A stretch of 64,000 bases of DNA from Uloborus plumipes (Eukaryota > Arthropoda > Arachnida > Araneae > Uloboridae), in contig JAXGGA010003029.1 in the NCBI GenBank assembly GCA_038373865.1, positions 46,173 to 110,172 of the forward strand. The letters run 5' to 3'. The translations under genes and the position numbers were made by a program. The notes beneath the pieces are model-generated. The model did no database searches and was not told the DNA's origin. It worked only from the letters and a program-made list of their open reading frames with translations. Below, in pieces: positions 1 through 11,556 of this stretch (its first letter is position 1; every line of letters starts with the position of its first letter).

Positions 1-1059
1 AACGCTTCATTTCTTCGCTTTGATTACTAAGTCTCCTTATAATTTCATCATTGTCTATTTTAACTAGCTCTTCTCTTTCCATTTGCATTACAAGAAAAGC
101 TTCCAGATTATCATTGGATAAGTTTGAGCGCAGTCTAGTTTTAATTAATTTGAGGTATGAAAAGGCGCGTTCACAGCTGACTTGAGTGAGTGGTATAGTC
201 AGTAAAAACCTATACACCTTATTTAGTTCTGTATACATGAGCGAATACAAATTGTACTCGTGTATCACTTTATAAGCACATTTTAAGCAATTCTTGCAGG
301 TTTCTGTTTCTGTATGCTTAGTGAGCGCTTCTTCATCACCAGAATTATCGCTTTCTTGGTCACTTTTTTCGTCATTCTCATATGTTTCAGCCATTGTTGA
401 TGAAACTTGCGGCCAAACTTGAGCAAAAGACTGTAATTCTTCCGCTAATTTGTTTTTGTCTACAGTTGGGATTAGGCTGCATATTTTATTCAATGAATTT
501 TCTGGAAGACCGTTTTTCATTTCTTTAAACCTTCGAGGGTCAAAGCAAGAAAGATCAAGATATAAAGCCTTTTGATCAGAAAATCTTGAATCTATACTTT
601 GGTTGAGCTGATCTACAACAACATTAAAAACTTTCACTTTAAAATTTTCTTCTTCTGACCTAACTATAATTTCGTCATTCCCTATTTCACCGGCCATAAG
701 TTTTTTCTTCCTGAACCTTTTCTTTTGGAATTCAGTCTCCATACAAATACTTTCAGCATCCAGATTAGGATCTTCGTACAGTTTTGAATCAATTTTTTCT
801 GTCATTTTTGAAACAAATTTATGGGAGGCAGCTAAAACTTCAGGATAACGATTTCTTGCATCTCGAAGCTGTCGTTGAGATATTGAAATTAGAGCCCACG
901 CTTGGGCATAATCCAAATTTCTTGTTTGTAAGTAATCAGATAAGGGAGTTGTAATTTTGAAAATAAGCAAAAACATCATTGCTGTAACCACAGTTTCAAA
1001 TGACAACAGCTTTTTCAAAATACTGTTTGCAGTATTTCGCACTTTAGGGCTGAATTCAC
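1..1059 (-). pseudogene. hAT transposase, C-terminal part with dimerisation domain
   Basis: Continuation of the transposase that starts at 5989. Reading the minus strand leftward from 1059, the frame is open without a stop to the window edge. Near 215-120 it encodes TQVSCERAFSYLKLIKTRL, the diagnostic hAT C-terminal dimerisation motif (SCERxFSxL). An acidic stretch rich in D, E and S lies just upstream. Removing the insertion together with one TA copy leaves both halves in the same frame, which suggests the insertion is fairly recent and that the host hAT copy was otherwise intact here. The C terminus lies outside the window. Whether any transcript splices out the insertion is not visible. 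Confidence 0.8.
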
Positions 1060-1540
1060 TACCCAGGTAGCACATCATACCGATCGACGTAGAAAAATGT
1101 GCAAAAAAAAATATAGAACTAGATTGTTTTCCGATGTCGATCTTCCGGAAAACGTAACATTTCTGATATATGGTTCTATATAGTTTCTGAATATAGATCT
1201 GGATTGTTTTCCGATGTCGATCTATGTAAAAAAATTACTCTTTTCGAACGTAGTTCTATGTAAGTTTTGAATATGGAACTAGATTGTTTTCCGATGTTGA
1301 TCTTCCGGAAAACGTAACATTTCTGATATATGGTTCTATATAGTTTCTGAATATAGATCTAGATTGTTTTCCGATGTCGATCTATGTAAAAAATTTACTC
1401 TTTTCACCCACTGGCGGGTTTTAACCGTGACTTCATTTTTGATCCATAATCGCCGCCATCTTGATTTTAATTATTTAATTAATTTATTTAATTACTTAAT
1501 TTAATTATTGATTGCTTAATTACTTTTAATTTGAAATTTT

Positions 1541-1615
1541 CATTCCGCAGGATTCGAACGCGGGTCCCTTGTGACTCCAGCCGGACATGCTAACCACGAG
1601 ACGCTACCACGAGAC
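1541..1615 (-). repeat. tRNA-like sequence (SINE-like module)
   Basis: On the minus strand a near-consensus B box (CGTTCGAATCC) lies about 40 bp after a weaker A box (TGGTTAGCATG). The segment resembles a degenerate tRNA, with ACGCTACCACGAG duplicated at its 5' side. It sits inside the TA-flanked element, and a GCGCCATCTA word lies 50 bp to the right. The cloverleaf is not fully paired, so this is a tRNA-derived module rather than a functional tRNA. Confidence 0.5.
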
Positions 1616-1913
1616 GCTGAGGGAGGAGAAAAATAACACTTTAAAAGAAAATGTTTTGCAGAAAGCGCCATCTATGAAAGACTAAGGGCGTAAAAAGGAT
1701 AAATTAATTTTATGGTGGTTGTGGGGGGAAAAATAGTGGTGCTATCTATCGGGGAAAAGGGTCAGTAATGGAAAAATTCAATTTACTAAGGTGCTTGTAA
1801 AGGTATGGAGAAATAGTGGCGCCATCTAGTGATGATAATGATTCCTCTAAATCATTATTGAAAATTCATTTGTTTGGAAAATAATATTTTTCGAGGAAAT
1901 AATATTTTTTCTG

Positions 1914-1993
1914 TGTGTTGGAATCGAACTCACCAAAAAAGGATCTGCGGGTGACAGTTGTTATGTTGACCGATAGAACCGCTCGCCCATAGA
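1914..1993 (-). repeat. tRNA-like sequence (SINE-like module)
   Basis: The minus strand has an A-box-like TGGGCGAGCGG (10 of 11 consensus positions) and a B box GAGTTCGATTCC about 55 bp later. The sequence differs from the module at 1541-1615, so the two are not simple duplicates. Folding into a real tRNA is doubtful. Confidence 0.5.
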
Positions 1994-2137
1994 TCCTTAT
2001 TCTCACATGTGTTTTTAATGTTTATATGCAGACAAATACTAGCCCAGGATTAATATTTAAAGTTCATTCTAAATGTCAATTAAAAATAAAGGTTATTAAA
2101 AAAATTAATGACAAAAAATTACAATCTCACTCGATTA

Positions 2138-3670
2138 TATGTGTTGAAAAGTACATTTTACTAGATGTTTGATTTAAAACAGCTTCAATATTAAACGAAA
2201 TGAAATTATAAATAATGTCGAAACAAAAATATATTTTGACATAGTTCTATGTTTAAAAGACAATGATTAGGGTAACTAAAAAAAAATTCGTCTGGAAAAT
2301 TTATTTGAGTAGCAGATAAAACAACGAATGGATCAAATGCAACCTGATTAATTTAAAAGTCAAAAAAAAAAAAAAAAACAATTAAAAAAATAAATAAATA
2401 TAATAAATTAAAAAAATAAATAAATAAATATATAAATAAATAAATATATAAATAAATAAATAAATAAAATAAATAAAGATGGAAAGAAAGAAATAAAAAA
2501 GAATTTTCGAACGAGGTGGATATAAAACTTTATTCGATATATTTCCATGTTTTAAAGTCACGCAGAAGAACGTAAAACTATGTCGTTTTTGAATTATTTT
2601 TATTAATTGGAGTTTTAGAGGTTTTTTTTATTTATTTATTCATTCAGTTATTTTTTTGTAATGTGTTGAAAAGAACATTTTACTAGATGTTTGATTTAAT
2701 ACAGCTGCAGTATTAAACGAAATGAAATTATAAATAATGTCGAAAAAATATATATTTTGATATAGTTCTATGTTTAAAAGGCAATGATTATGATAAGCTA
2801 AAAAAAAAATCGTCTGTCAGATTTATTTGAGTAGCAGATGAAACAACGAATGAATCAAATCAAGCCTGATTGATTTAAAACGTCAAAAAAATAAAAATAA
2901 AATAAAATAAAAATAAATAAATAAATAAATAAAATGAAATAAATAAATAAAAAAAATAAATAACACGAAAAACGAAAAATAATAACTAAAAAAATAAATA
3001 AATAAAATGAAAATAAATAAATAAATAAAACAAAAAATAAAGAAATAAAAAAACTTTTAAAAAAAGACTTTTTGAATGAGGAACTTATTTTTTTTCGATA
3101 TACTTTAAAGTCATGCAGAAGAATGTCAAACAATACCGATTTTGAATTATTTTTGATGATTGCAGTTTTAGAAGTTTTATTTATATATCTATGTTTAGAT
3201 TTTTTTTTGTAATGTGTAGAAAAGCATGTTTAGTTCGAAACAGCTAAAGTATTAAACGAAATGAAATTAGAAATAATGTCGAAAGAAAAATATATTTTGA
3301 TACAGTTATCTGTTTATAAGACAATGAGTAGGCTAAAACTAAAAAAAAAAAAAATCGTCTGGCAGACTTATTTAGTAACAGATAAATCAACCAGATAAGA
3401 TCAAATGAGACTTGACTAATTTAAAGCGTTAAAACACAAAATGTGATGATTTTTTTGAAGGGAGGCCGATATAAAACTCTTTCACATATTTTCCTATATT
3501 TTAAAGTCATGCAAAAGTGCATCGAAGTATATAGTTTTTAGATTGTTTTCGATGTTTAAAATTTTAGAGATTATTTCCCCTCATGTGTCAATAAATATAT
3601 TACTAATGAAAAATAAAAAGTTTTAATTTTCCCTTCTGATTTAAAACAGCTAAAATAGTTAAATTTATGA
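2138..3670. repeat. Degenerate direct repeats of about 540 bp with (AAAT)n tracts
   Basis: A block beginning GTGTTGAAAAG and continuing ATTAAACGAAATGAAATTA recurs at about 2140, 2660 and 3208, with a weaker fourth start near 3590. Each copy contains TATTTTGA-TATAGTTCTATGTTTA, then CGTCTG, then TTTATTTGAGTAGCAGAT. The first two copies are followed by long (AAAT)n tracts (2380-2470 and 2880-3060). No coding potential beyond low complexity. Confidence 0.65.
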
Positions 3671-4049
3671 AAATTCAAACAATGTTGAAATAAAAAGAAG
3701 CTATAACATAGTTCTATGTTAAGATTTAATATAGATCGACGTCAAAGTACGTCAGTGTCTCAATATTTTTTTCCCAACATTGAAAACGTTGTTCGACGTT
3801 TGCTATTTCACTAATTTTCTTCTAATTAAAATATAAGTAAGAATATCGTTGTAAAAAAACTTTAAATAATGATTATTCAATTTTTAATGTCAAAATAAGT
3901 TGTTAAAATGACTTTTTTAATAAAGTCGGTGAAACAACATATTTCGACGTAATTCTATGTTTCCAAAACCTTATCCTTTATTCAAACGAGATTCAAACGT
4001 CGAACTATGTTGGTCCCACGTCGTTCTATATTTTTGTGCTACTTGGGTA

Positions 4050-5989
4050 GAGCTTCCAATGATAAACAGCGACACAATCAGGTCCACAAAGACAGGTTGA
4101 GACGAATTGTCCAAATCTACATATTCATTTTCCGTTTTTTCGGCATCATCAAACCACAACTTAAACCTCCCAAATATCTTCAAAGTGGCATCACTTCTTG
4201 ATCGCCATCGCGTAGCACCTATAGCAGCAAGTTTAACCTTTGGATTTTGCTTCAGATATACATTTAGCCTTTTGTATGATTCTTTTAGGAAAACTTGAAC
4301 TTCCTGAAGTAACCCAAAGAATGAAATAGCTTCTGCTGAACACTGGGCTGTGTCAGTAACCACCAAATTTAAAACATGTGCATAGCACCAAGTATGTATA
4401 TGATTGTGATTTGGAACAGCTTCTTTTAGTCTAGTTGACACACCCTTATATGCCCCAGACATGTTACTTGCACCGTCAAAGGCATTGGCGATACAGTTTT
4501 CAACTGAAAGACCTGCATTGTTCATGCACTTTATTAACATATTAAATAAACTTTCCCCGGTTGTGGAACTTACCGCTTTCAATGCCAGCACTCTTTCTTT
4601 GACTACTTCTTGAAATAAATACCTCACTACCATTACACATTGATCCGAACTGGAAATGTCCATTGTAGTGTCCATCAAAATGGAAAATTGTTTGGCATGC
4701 ATTATTTCACTGGCAATATTACTCTGAATTATGTTCTTTATAATTGCAATAATATTGGCTACTGTTGTCTTGCTCAGAAAAGTAACGCAACTTCCTCTAC
4801 CATTGCCTTTCCCCCCCTCAAGAGCTCGTTTTTCTCTTTTCTCGAGAGCTTTTTTACTCTTTTCAGTGACGTATTTGATGTGGCTAGACAGATTTTCATC
4901 ATATTCTGACAGCAAAATAAGGATTTCTAAAAAATTTCCATGGTTAACAGAGACGTCACTGAGCGAATAGGCACTTTCTTCTTTGCCTCGGAAAGCAAGA
5001 CCTTGTTTTCCAATAAGTTTGATAACATTGATGACACATGATATTACATGTCTTCTTTGTAATACTTCTTTCTTTCTTTTTTCTAGTTGTTTTTCGAAAA
5101 GCATTTTGTCGATCGTTCTTCCTTGCTGAAATCTGATGAACGATTTCACTGCTTCTATGTGAGCTTTCGACTTCTCGTGTTCTCCTAGTAACTGGCTCAA
5201 GTGTCTGTAGTTATTGAAGCCTTGGCAAAACACTGACAATCCATTAGTAAATGCTAGGCAAACAGAGCAATATAACTTGCTGTCTCTTATGTTGAAGCTC
5301 AACCAGTTCCTTTTATAAGAGTTCCCATCATCGTGAGTTACCATAAAAACGTTACTTTTGAACGGAAGATTTATTGGGCTGGGTTGTTGTGGCTGAAAAG
5401 GGTGAAAGGAAAAAAATAAATTAAATTCCCCTTGTTTAGGCTTCTTAAATAAATCTGTTTCACCTGCTTCTTGAAAATCTTCATCAATGTTAGCCTTGTC
5501 TTTAAAGATTGTAACATCTTCTGCATCTAAAACAATGTCCGCAAAATCTTCTTGAATTTTGGCTTTGTCTTGACTGATCCTATCTAACCCATCTGCAACA
5601 TTACCTCCAGGATACAAGTCTACTCGATTCAAAACTCCACCACTTTCTAAAGTCAATGATGAAGTTTGGGATTCGTGGGGTGGAACCTTATCCTTAAATT
5701 CTGTTACATCTTCTGCATCTAACACAATGTCCGTAAAATCTTCCTGAATTTTGGCTTTGTCTTGACTGATCTGAAATAACTCATCTGCGATATTACCTCC
5801 AGGATACAAGTCTATTTGATCCAAAACTCCATCACTTTCTAAAGCCGATGATGAAACTTGGGAATGACGACGTGGAACACAGAAAGCAGTTATTTTAGAA
5901 CAAGAAAGGGCATCCTCTCCTCTCTGCCGAGCTTCTTTACCCTTTTTAAAATCGTTTCCTGATTTCCGCTTTTTACCTCGTTTCTCCAT
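4050..5989 (-). pseudogene. hAT transposase (ZMYM1/TTF-finger type), N-terminal and central part
   Basis: Cut-and-paste transposase of the hAT superfamily, of the kind often annotated as zinc finger MYM-type protein 1-like. The ATG at 5989 opens about 646 codons. Residues about 53-100 and 117-164 are a tandem duplication (both contain YPGGN and SQDKAKIQEDF). A TTF-type DNA-binding zinc finger follows (C241, C244, H271, H277), then the RNase-H-like core with a probable first catalytic Asp in SILMDTT (D440), AFDGASNMSG (D505) and the hAT motif ATRWRSRS near residue 596. The frame runs off into the end of the inserted 2986-bp element and stops at 3971. The C-terminal third continues in frame at 1059, so this is one gene interrupted by an insertion. 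Confidence 0.85.
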
Positions 5990-6681
5990 AATAACCCTGA
6001 AAAAAACTTATCGCTAAAACAACCTATCGAGTTTATATACATCATATTACTTCAATAAACATGTAATTTTTACATCTGTATTTTAATTTTTGCACGAATT
6101 GGATCCAATGCAGGAAGACCAAGATTTTTAAAAAAAATTTCTCAGAACGATAAGGACAAAAGCTTAAAATGTCAATTTATAAAAAGTGGACCAGCTTCAA
6201 TCTAGACCTGGAACAAGGTTCAGTTTATGCAATTGTAAGTAGTATGTAACATGGAAAGTATTAGTATTTAGTAATAGCCTTTTCTTTAAAAAATTCTAAC
6301 CTTAAAAATAAAGATGGCGCGAAGCGGGGTTTGGTCGAGGAGCAGAATACCGAAACTGCGGCTTCTGTGCATATTTGAAGTTTTAGCATTGAACATAAAT
6401 ACATGCAATATGATACTGTAATCCATATGTTTCAATATTCTTAGTGTTACACAGCAGTTTTAGCGTAATGACCCAGTTTCGAATTAATTTAACTAATTAA
6501 AATATTTATTTTTGTCTTGTATTGTTAGCAAAACTTAGTCAAAACTGGCAAAAAAAAAAAAAAAAAGGGATTTTTACAAAAATTCATTTTTAGCTGTTAT
6601 TTTATTTTGAATCATTTTGAAGTCTTATTTTACGTATCATGTCGGAGCGTTTTTCTCCGGTGAGAGTGACACCCGAGACGA
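5990..6681 (-). other. 5' non-coding region of the hAT element
   Basis: About 690 bp lie between the transposase ATG (5989) and the hAT terminus. The stretch has poly-A runs (6550-6566) and no protein-coding frame of note. It should contain the transposase promoter, but no motif can be assigned with confidence. Confidence 0.4.
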
Positions 6682-6749
6682 GCTACGCCACTGAAAATTA
6701 TGCTGTTTAAATTTTCGTTAAATTATACAGTTTTACAACAGTTTTCTTC

Positions 6750-7187
6750 AAAAATAAAATAAAATTTTATAAAAAAAAGTAAAACCGACTTCAAAAACGC
6801 AGCTGAAAATTGCTCTAAAAAGTAAAAAATAAATTTATTCTTTGAACACCATCGATACTACTTTTAAACATGAGTTTTGAAGTCGGTGTCGAAACAGTTA
6901 ATAAAATCATTCTTACCCATTGATTATACCAATTTGATTGATTTTTCCCTTCAAAAAACACTTGAAATTGAGAATGAAACATTTTTGTTGTTTTTATTAT
7001 GAAACACGTAACCGGAGAATGGGTACGAATGATTTTATTAACTGTTTCTACCCCAACTTCACAACTCATGTTTAAAAGTAGTATCGATGGTGTTCAAAGA
7101 ATAAACTTATTTTTTACTTTTTAGAGCAATTTTCAGCTGCGTTTTTGAAGTCGGTTTTACTTTTTTTTATAAAATTTTATTTTATTT
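6750..7187. repeat. Palindromic repeat with arms of about 190 bp
   Basis: The left arm (from AAAATTTTAT, through ACCGACTTCAAAAACGCAGC, to TTAATAAAATCATTC) is repeated inverted on the right and ends near 7187, with a short central spacer around 6935-7010. The arms differ by a few substitutions. A partial, diverged single-arm relative lies at about 51165-51310 (GCAGC, TTCAACACCATCGGTACTAC, GTTTTGAAGTCGG). This is a fold-back or MITE-like repeat; target duplication not resolved. Confidence 0.7.
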
Positions 7188-7600
7188 CATTCTTTTCAGT
7201 GTAAATGTATACCCGGAATAGTGCCATGTTGCCATCGTGACGCTTCATCTCACTTTATTAAAGCGTCTGAAATTTTAAGCGATTGCCATTAAAAACAATT
7301 TTTTTTCTTTTTAGGATTTATTTCTATGCTGATTTAATTAAAACATTTTTAAATTACTAGTTTTTCACCCGATTATGCGGCTAAAACTGGCCTACAGGTT
7401 AATCCGCAAAGTAACCATTTACCGCCGATTCATTAGTGCATCACTAATTTTAAAATTAAAAAGTTTAGGTGATGGGAGCCTGGAAATGTATTTTTTAAAA
7501 AATTGGAGTACTCGGGACTAAATAAACTAAATATACTCCATCAGCCTAATCGTTTGCCGTAGACAGTGCATTTTTTTTCTGCTGCTTGAAAATCCACAGA

Positions 7601-7675
7601 CTCCGTCGAGGATCGAACTCAAGCTCTTGCGAATGAGAGCCCAGCGTCTTACCGCTAGGCCACTCTATCGGCGAG
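7601..7675 (-). repeat. tRNA-like sequence
   Basis: On the minus strand there is a perfect A box TGGCCTAGCGG and a B box GAGTTCGATCC (10 of 11 positions), at tRNA-like spacing. A helix resembling an anticodon arm surrounds CTCTCATTCGCAAGAG. The acceptor ends pair only partly. It is either a tRNA relic or the head of a SINE; of the tRNA-like modules here it looks closest to a real tRNA. Confidence 0.55.
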
Positions 7676-7689
7676 CTACTGTGACCTAA

Positions 7690-7975
7690 TAAACATCAAA
7701 TGGCAAGAGTGTGCGCGTGAAATTTGAAATTCAATTCATGCGCAAAGAGGGTGCGCATGAACGGAATTCTAAAGATTTCCCTCAATTTCTTCAGTATTCC
7801 GTTCTCAAACCCCACATCATGGGACCATGGGACCACCAGGGAGGTGTACCCTTTCCAACAAAAAAAATATCAAAATCGGCCTATTCAGTAAAAAGTTATG
7901 CGTGGTCATACATTAAAAAAAAATATATATATACCGGTCGACCAGAGAACCTCCTCCGTTTTTTCGTCGGTTAAT
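7690..7975 (+). mobile_element. Possible LINE 3' end (RTE-like), degenerate
   Basis: The segment ends with the phrase ATCAAAATCGGCCTATTCAG followed by AAAAAGTTATGCGTGGTCAT and an A/T-rich tail. This style is common at the 3' ends of RTE-type non-LTR retrotransposons in arthropods. No reverse transcriptase frame is left. The family call is from recall of the style only. Confidence 0.3.
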
Positions 7976-9251
7976 AAAAAATGATGCTGATATTATTTTT
8001 AACAATTTTGAAATTAAACTCAAGTTTTTTTCTCTTTCATTTGTTGAAGATATGAAGTAAGTTTAAAAACAGTAAAACAGTTGCTAGTTCCTTCGACAGT
8101 TTATAATTTTGTTTTTCACAGAGTAAATTCAAGTAAAAGAACACAGACAGTCCCGAGTAAATCGGAATGATTATTGTTATAATCTAATAAAATAAAGTAC
8201 TTATGAAGTTAATTTGAGCAATAAATAACAGCGCATTAAGTAGACTCTGAGTACGAAGTTTCTAAATAATATATATTTTTCAATAATTTCTATAACAAAT
8301 GAATCCAAATGTCATTTTATTTTTAAACCCCCGACACAACAAGGAAAGGGGTTATAAGCTTGACATGTCTCTGAGTGTGTGTGTGTATGTTTGTGTATCT
8401 GTGTGCGGCAGTGTACTGCCAAAAAAATGAATGGACCGATTTCGATCAGCTTTTTTTTTTTTGAAAGGAGAGTTGATCGAAAGTGTACGCAGCTAGGTCT
8501 TGTCTTTGTTTTACATTAATTAAAGAAGATATTTAAATTCTTCAAAAAGCGTTTTTCGTGATTTATGCAGTGGAAACATACTTGAACGTTTGAAAAGTAA
8601 GTATCAAAAGAAAAAGGAAATGTCCTCCGTCTGATAGAACGTGTTCGGAGCTTCCATGTTGTATAGAACTCGAACTATAACATTTTTACCAGATTTAAAA
8701 TACAACTAAGCCTTTATTCACGCGACTAGTAACCGATTTCATTGTTTGCCAACAAGGAAAGAAAGCTCGATGATTTGAAACTTTTATCTGTTACCATTTT
8801 CTCTTTGTTAACAAAAAAATACTTGTAATTTATTTTTGTGTAAATCTTTCCAAATGAATTTCAATTTTTCCTCCGGATTTTGCTTTTGGGACATGATTAT
8901 TTTACTAGCTGGGATTATCTCTTTTTTTCTTGTTTCTCATGTGTCCCTTTGAATACAATTTAATATATTTAAATTTTAAATGCAGTCTGACCCGTGAAGT
9001 TTATCTTAGCATGAGGTCGGCAATCCGTTCGGGGTTTTTTAAATTTTAAATTTAAGCTTAGTAGAATGAAACTCTTACCATACTATTATTCATTGATCAC
9101 TAAAACTAACTGTATTTCTGCAATGGATTTATATTGCACATCTATACCAATGCTAATATTATTAGCCTTATTATTCAAATAAATACATGAAACATAAGGA
9201 AATAACTATTTAAAAGCTGCTGTACACGATTTCTTAAGTACGCATTATATC
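7976..9251. other. Non-coding stretch with a dispersed-repeat phrase
   Basis: No gene is visible. At 8330-8460 a repeat-like block (CCCCGACACAACAAGGAAAG, then a (TG)n tract and GGACCGATTTCGATC) resembles phrases found in many arthropod interspersed repeats. The rest is AT-rich single-copy-like sequence. Confidence 0.4.
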
Positions 9252-9784
9252 CAGGGTGTAAACGAAATCATGATTTTTTTTATAAAAAAATTTTAAAAAA
9301 TCAGATTTCTTTGATTTAAATCTGACTTTTTAAAAATTTTATCGGATTATTTTTATTTTTTTTAAGACTTTAGAAACTTGTGTTATAAATTAATTTGCAG
9401 TTATAAATGTAATGAAATTTTAAATTGACATTTAAAAAAACTCACAACTATTATATTTTGAGAGTCATTTCACCAGCAAGCTTTCGTAACGTGATGTAAA
9501 ATCAAAATAAATCTATTACTTTAAAATAGGCGTATCATGGTCACAAATTCTGCGTCATCTCCATAGAAACCTAACTCGATAAACCTAAAATAAATGAATT
9601 GACTTAGCAGTTTCTATACGATGCAAAATTTGTAACCTTTATGCGCCTATTTTAAAGTAACACACAATAATGCAAGTTCATATGATTCAAATCAAATTTT
9701 ATATAAATAGCATAGTAGTGCGCTATAAATACATGTAAACAGAGGAAAATAAACAAATTGGCTTTTGGCAAACAACTTTCATTA

Positions 9785-10525
9785 TCCCCTAGTACCTGAC
9801 GACCGAGCCCCGCTCGGTCAAAAAAAAAAAAAAAGAGGTTTGTAAAATCGTGTTTTTTTCTAAAGCTCGAAGTACTTATTTAGATACACTTGAAAAGCAT
9901 TTTTGAGCTCTTGGCTGCAATTACGCTTTTAAAACAGCCGTAATAAATTTAAAAAAACACGACCTTATTTGGACAAGACATCATCATCACAACCTCATTT
10001 TAACGTTGCGCACTAAAATCCATAGACATTGGAAACACTCGCTCGCTCGCTATACGAGCGAGCCTGCTTATCTGCTACGCTATACCTGCTCGTATAGCGA
10101 GCAGGAGCGCGAGTGTTTAAAATGTCTAGGTAAAAATCACACCACAATAACTTTTTTTGATTTCACATTTAACATTTTAAAAACAATAACAATTCTAACG
10201 TTGCCAAATACCATAAAAATTTAAACTTACGGTGATGTGATTAAATATGAAATCCATTGTTATATTAAAACGTGGTTGCTAGGAAACAGAAACAATAAAA
10301 GTAATCATAAAGAAAATGGCGAAAGAAAGCTTTTCAGACTTTTAATGAAGGCACAAAAAACGAGGTTTTTTGTGAAAACTCGCGTTTTTACAGAAAAAAT
10401 GCCGATGTAGATTAACTCAAAAACCAAAACTTGATCTAAATACAAAATTTTATCAAAATCGTTAGAGCCGTTTTCGAGATCCGAAATATATACAAGAATT
10501 GCTCGTTTAAAGATGTAAGATAGAT
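9785..10525 (+). mobile_element. Possible RTE-type LINE remnant nested in the hAT element
   Basis: It starts near CCTAGTACCTGACGACCGAG, contains GAGCCCCGCTCGGTC and ends with ATCAAAATCGTTAGAGCCG, TTTTCGAGATCC, then GAATTGCTCG and a TAAGATA-like tail. The end phrases are typical of RTE-like 3' regions. No coding sequence remains; boundaries are approximate. Confidence 0.35.
10015..10130. repeat. Imperfect hairpin of GCTCGCT words
   Basis: ATAGACATTGGAAACACTCG on the left pairs with CGAGTGTTTAAAATGTCTAG on the right. The inner part has further pairing between CGCTATACGAGC and GCTCGTATAGCG. It is a compact stem-loop, possibly a miniature element or part of the surrounding retro-element. Confidence 0.5.
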
Positions 10526-11556
10526 ATTAGATGAGCTGAGTTCTTTTACATTGAAAATTGCTTTCTTTCTCTAATCCGAAACACATTTCTGTAGTTTCCT
10601 GCCGATTTATTAGATTGTGTTAAATGAGATACAAATCGAAAGACATTTAAATAAAGGAAAAAATTATAAATTTAATTATTATTTTCGATTAAAATAAATT
10701 TTATTGATAAACGTATCAGATTTTTTTTCAAAATAAATTTTACTCTTTAAATAATCTCTTAATGTAATGGTATTTTCAAATCAGACAGCTACCCATTTTT
10801 ATTTGCTAGCTTTCTGGTAAAAGTATATAGTATTTACTGTTTATAGATAGATAAAAGTAATGTATTTACATCTAATTATGCGTGTTTTTATAATGTTTAT
10901 TTAATGTATAATTATAGTGGAAAAAATTGTATAACTTCAACCTTTTCATTTGATGATTTTTCTGCAATATTTATTTATGAGTACAAGCTTTACATTTTCT
11001 TACAACAATTTATGGTTGAAGCAATATTAATTTTTAGTTTCCTTTTTCGAATTCATACAAAATTGCACTGCACACTATAGCAACGGGCCAAATTTTGCAG
11101 AACTTTTCTGCACACACATTTTTTTTTTTTTTTTTTAGCTTGGTGCTTTAAAATTTGCCCATTATTTTCATTAAAAAAAGGAAAGTCATAAATACAGTGA
11201 CTCAGTTACTAATTAAAATAAAAAACAATAACTACTAATTTTAAAGTGCCTCTTGACCAAGGAAAGGGAATTTTTAGATTGAGTAAGGAGATAAAAGTGA
11301 TAAAAGTGAGGGAAAAATTTAGGAACAAAATCAATATAACAAAGAAGGATATTACATATTACTGACTAAGAAGAATTCAGAGCAAATGAAATTTAAATTT
11401 TTCAAGGAGATTACTGGTGTTTAAGCCAAAAAAAAAAAAAAAAAAACAAGAATAATAAATAAATAAATAAATAAATCAGTAATTTTCTTTTTGAAAAAAA
11501 ATCATTTGATTTAAAACACTGATTTAAATCATTTGATTTAAATCGTTGACACCCTG

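Larger units (their letters stand above)
1062..4047. mobile_element. 2986-bp TA-flanked non-autonomous DNA element in the hAT transposase
   Basis: Both sides are flanked by TA (1060-1061 and 4048-4049). The ends are inverted repeats starting CCCAGGTAGCACA on the left and CCCAAGTAGCACA on the right (minus strand). No transposase frame is present; the open frame at 2855-3133 is AT-rich low complexity. Contents from left to right: direct repeats of the words TTTTCCGATGTCGATC and GTTCTATGT (1100-1400), two tRNA-like sequences, then degenerate direct repeats of about 540 bp. TA duplication suggests mobilisation by a Tc1/mariner-type enzyme, but the termini do not match a family I can name. Confidence 0.75.
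1..6693 (-). mobile_element. hAT transposon, partial (left end outside window)
   Basis: The element carries a minus-strand transposase gene in two blocks (1-1059 and 4050-5989). Its right terminus is at about 6682-6693, where the sequence ends GCTACGCCACTG; read on the minus strand this is the hAT-type end CAGTGGCGTAGC. The next 8 bp (6694-6701) would be one copy of the target duplication, but the other end lies left of the window. Related CAGTGGCGTA-type ends recur at 22075, 36689, 53291 and 60271, so this family may have mobilised short derivatives in the same region. The superfamily call is firm because of the transposase; the exact right boundary is inferred from the motif. Confidence 0.75.
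9252..11556. mobile_element. Non-autonomous hAT element, 2305 bp
   Basis: The left end is CAGGGTGTAAACGA (from 9252). The right end, read inverted, is CAGGGTGTCAACGA (to 11556). Flanking 8-mers are ATTATATC (9244-9251) and ATTGTATC (11557-11564), a 7-of-8 target duplication typical of hAT. Subterminal words GATTTAAATCA recur at both ends. No transposase is recognisable. A hairpin (10015-10130) and a possible LINE tail lie inside. Confidence 0.75.

Noticed and set aside
2855..3133. Open frame coding a hydrophobic Phe/Leu/Ile-rich peptide on the minus strand
   Set aside because: It is the translation of (AAAT)n low-complexity DNA within a non-autonomous element, not a membrane protein.
7601..7675. 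Functional tRNA gene
   Set aside because: The A and B boxes are good but acceptor pairing is incomplete; kept only as a tRNA-like module.
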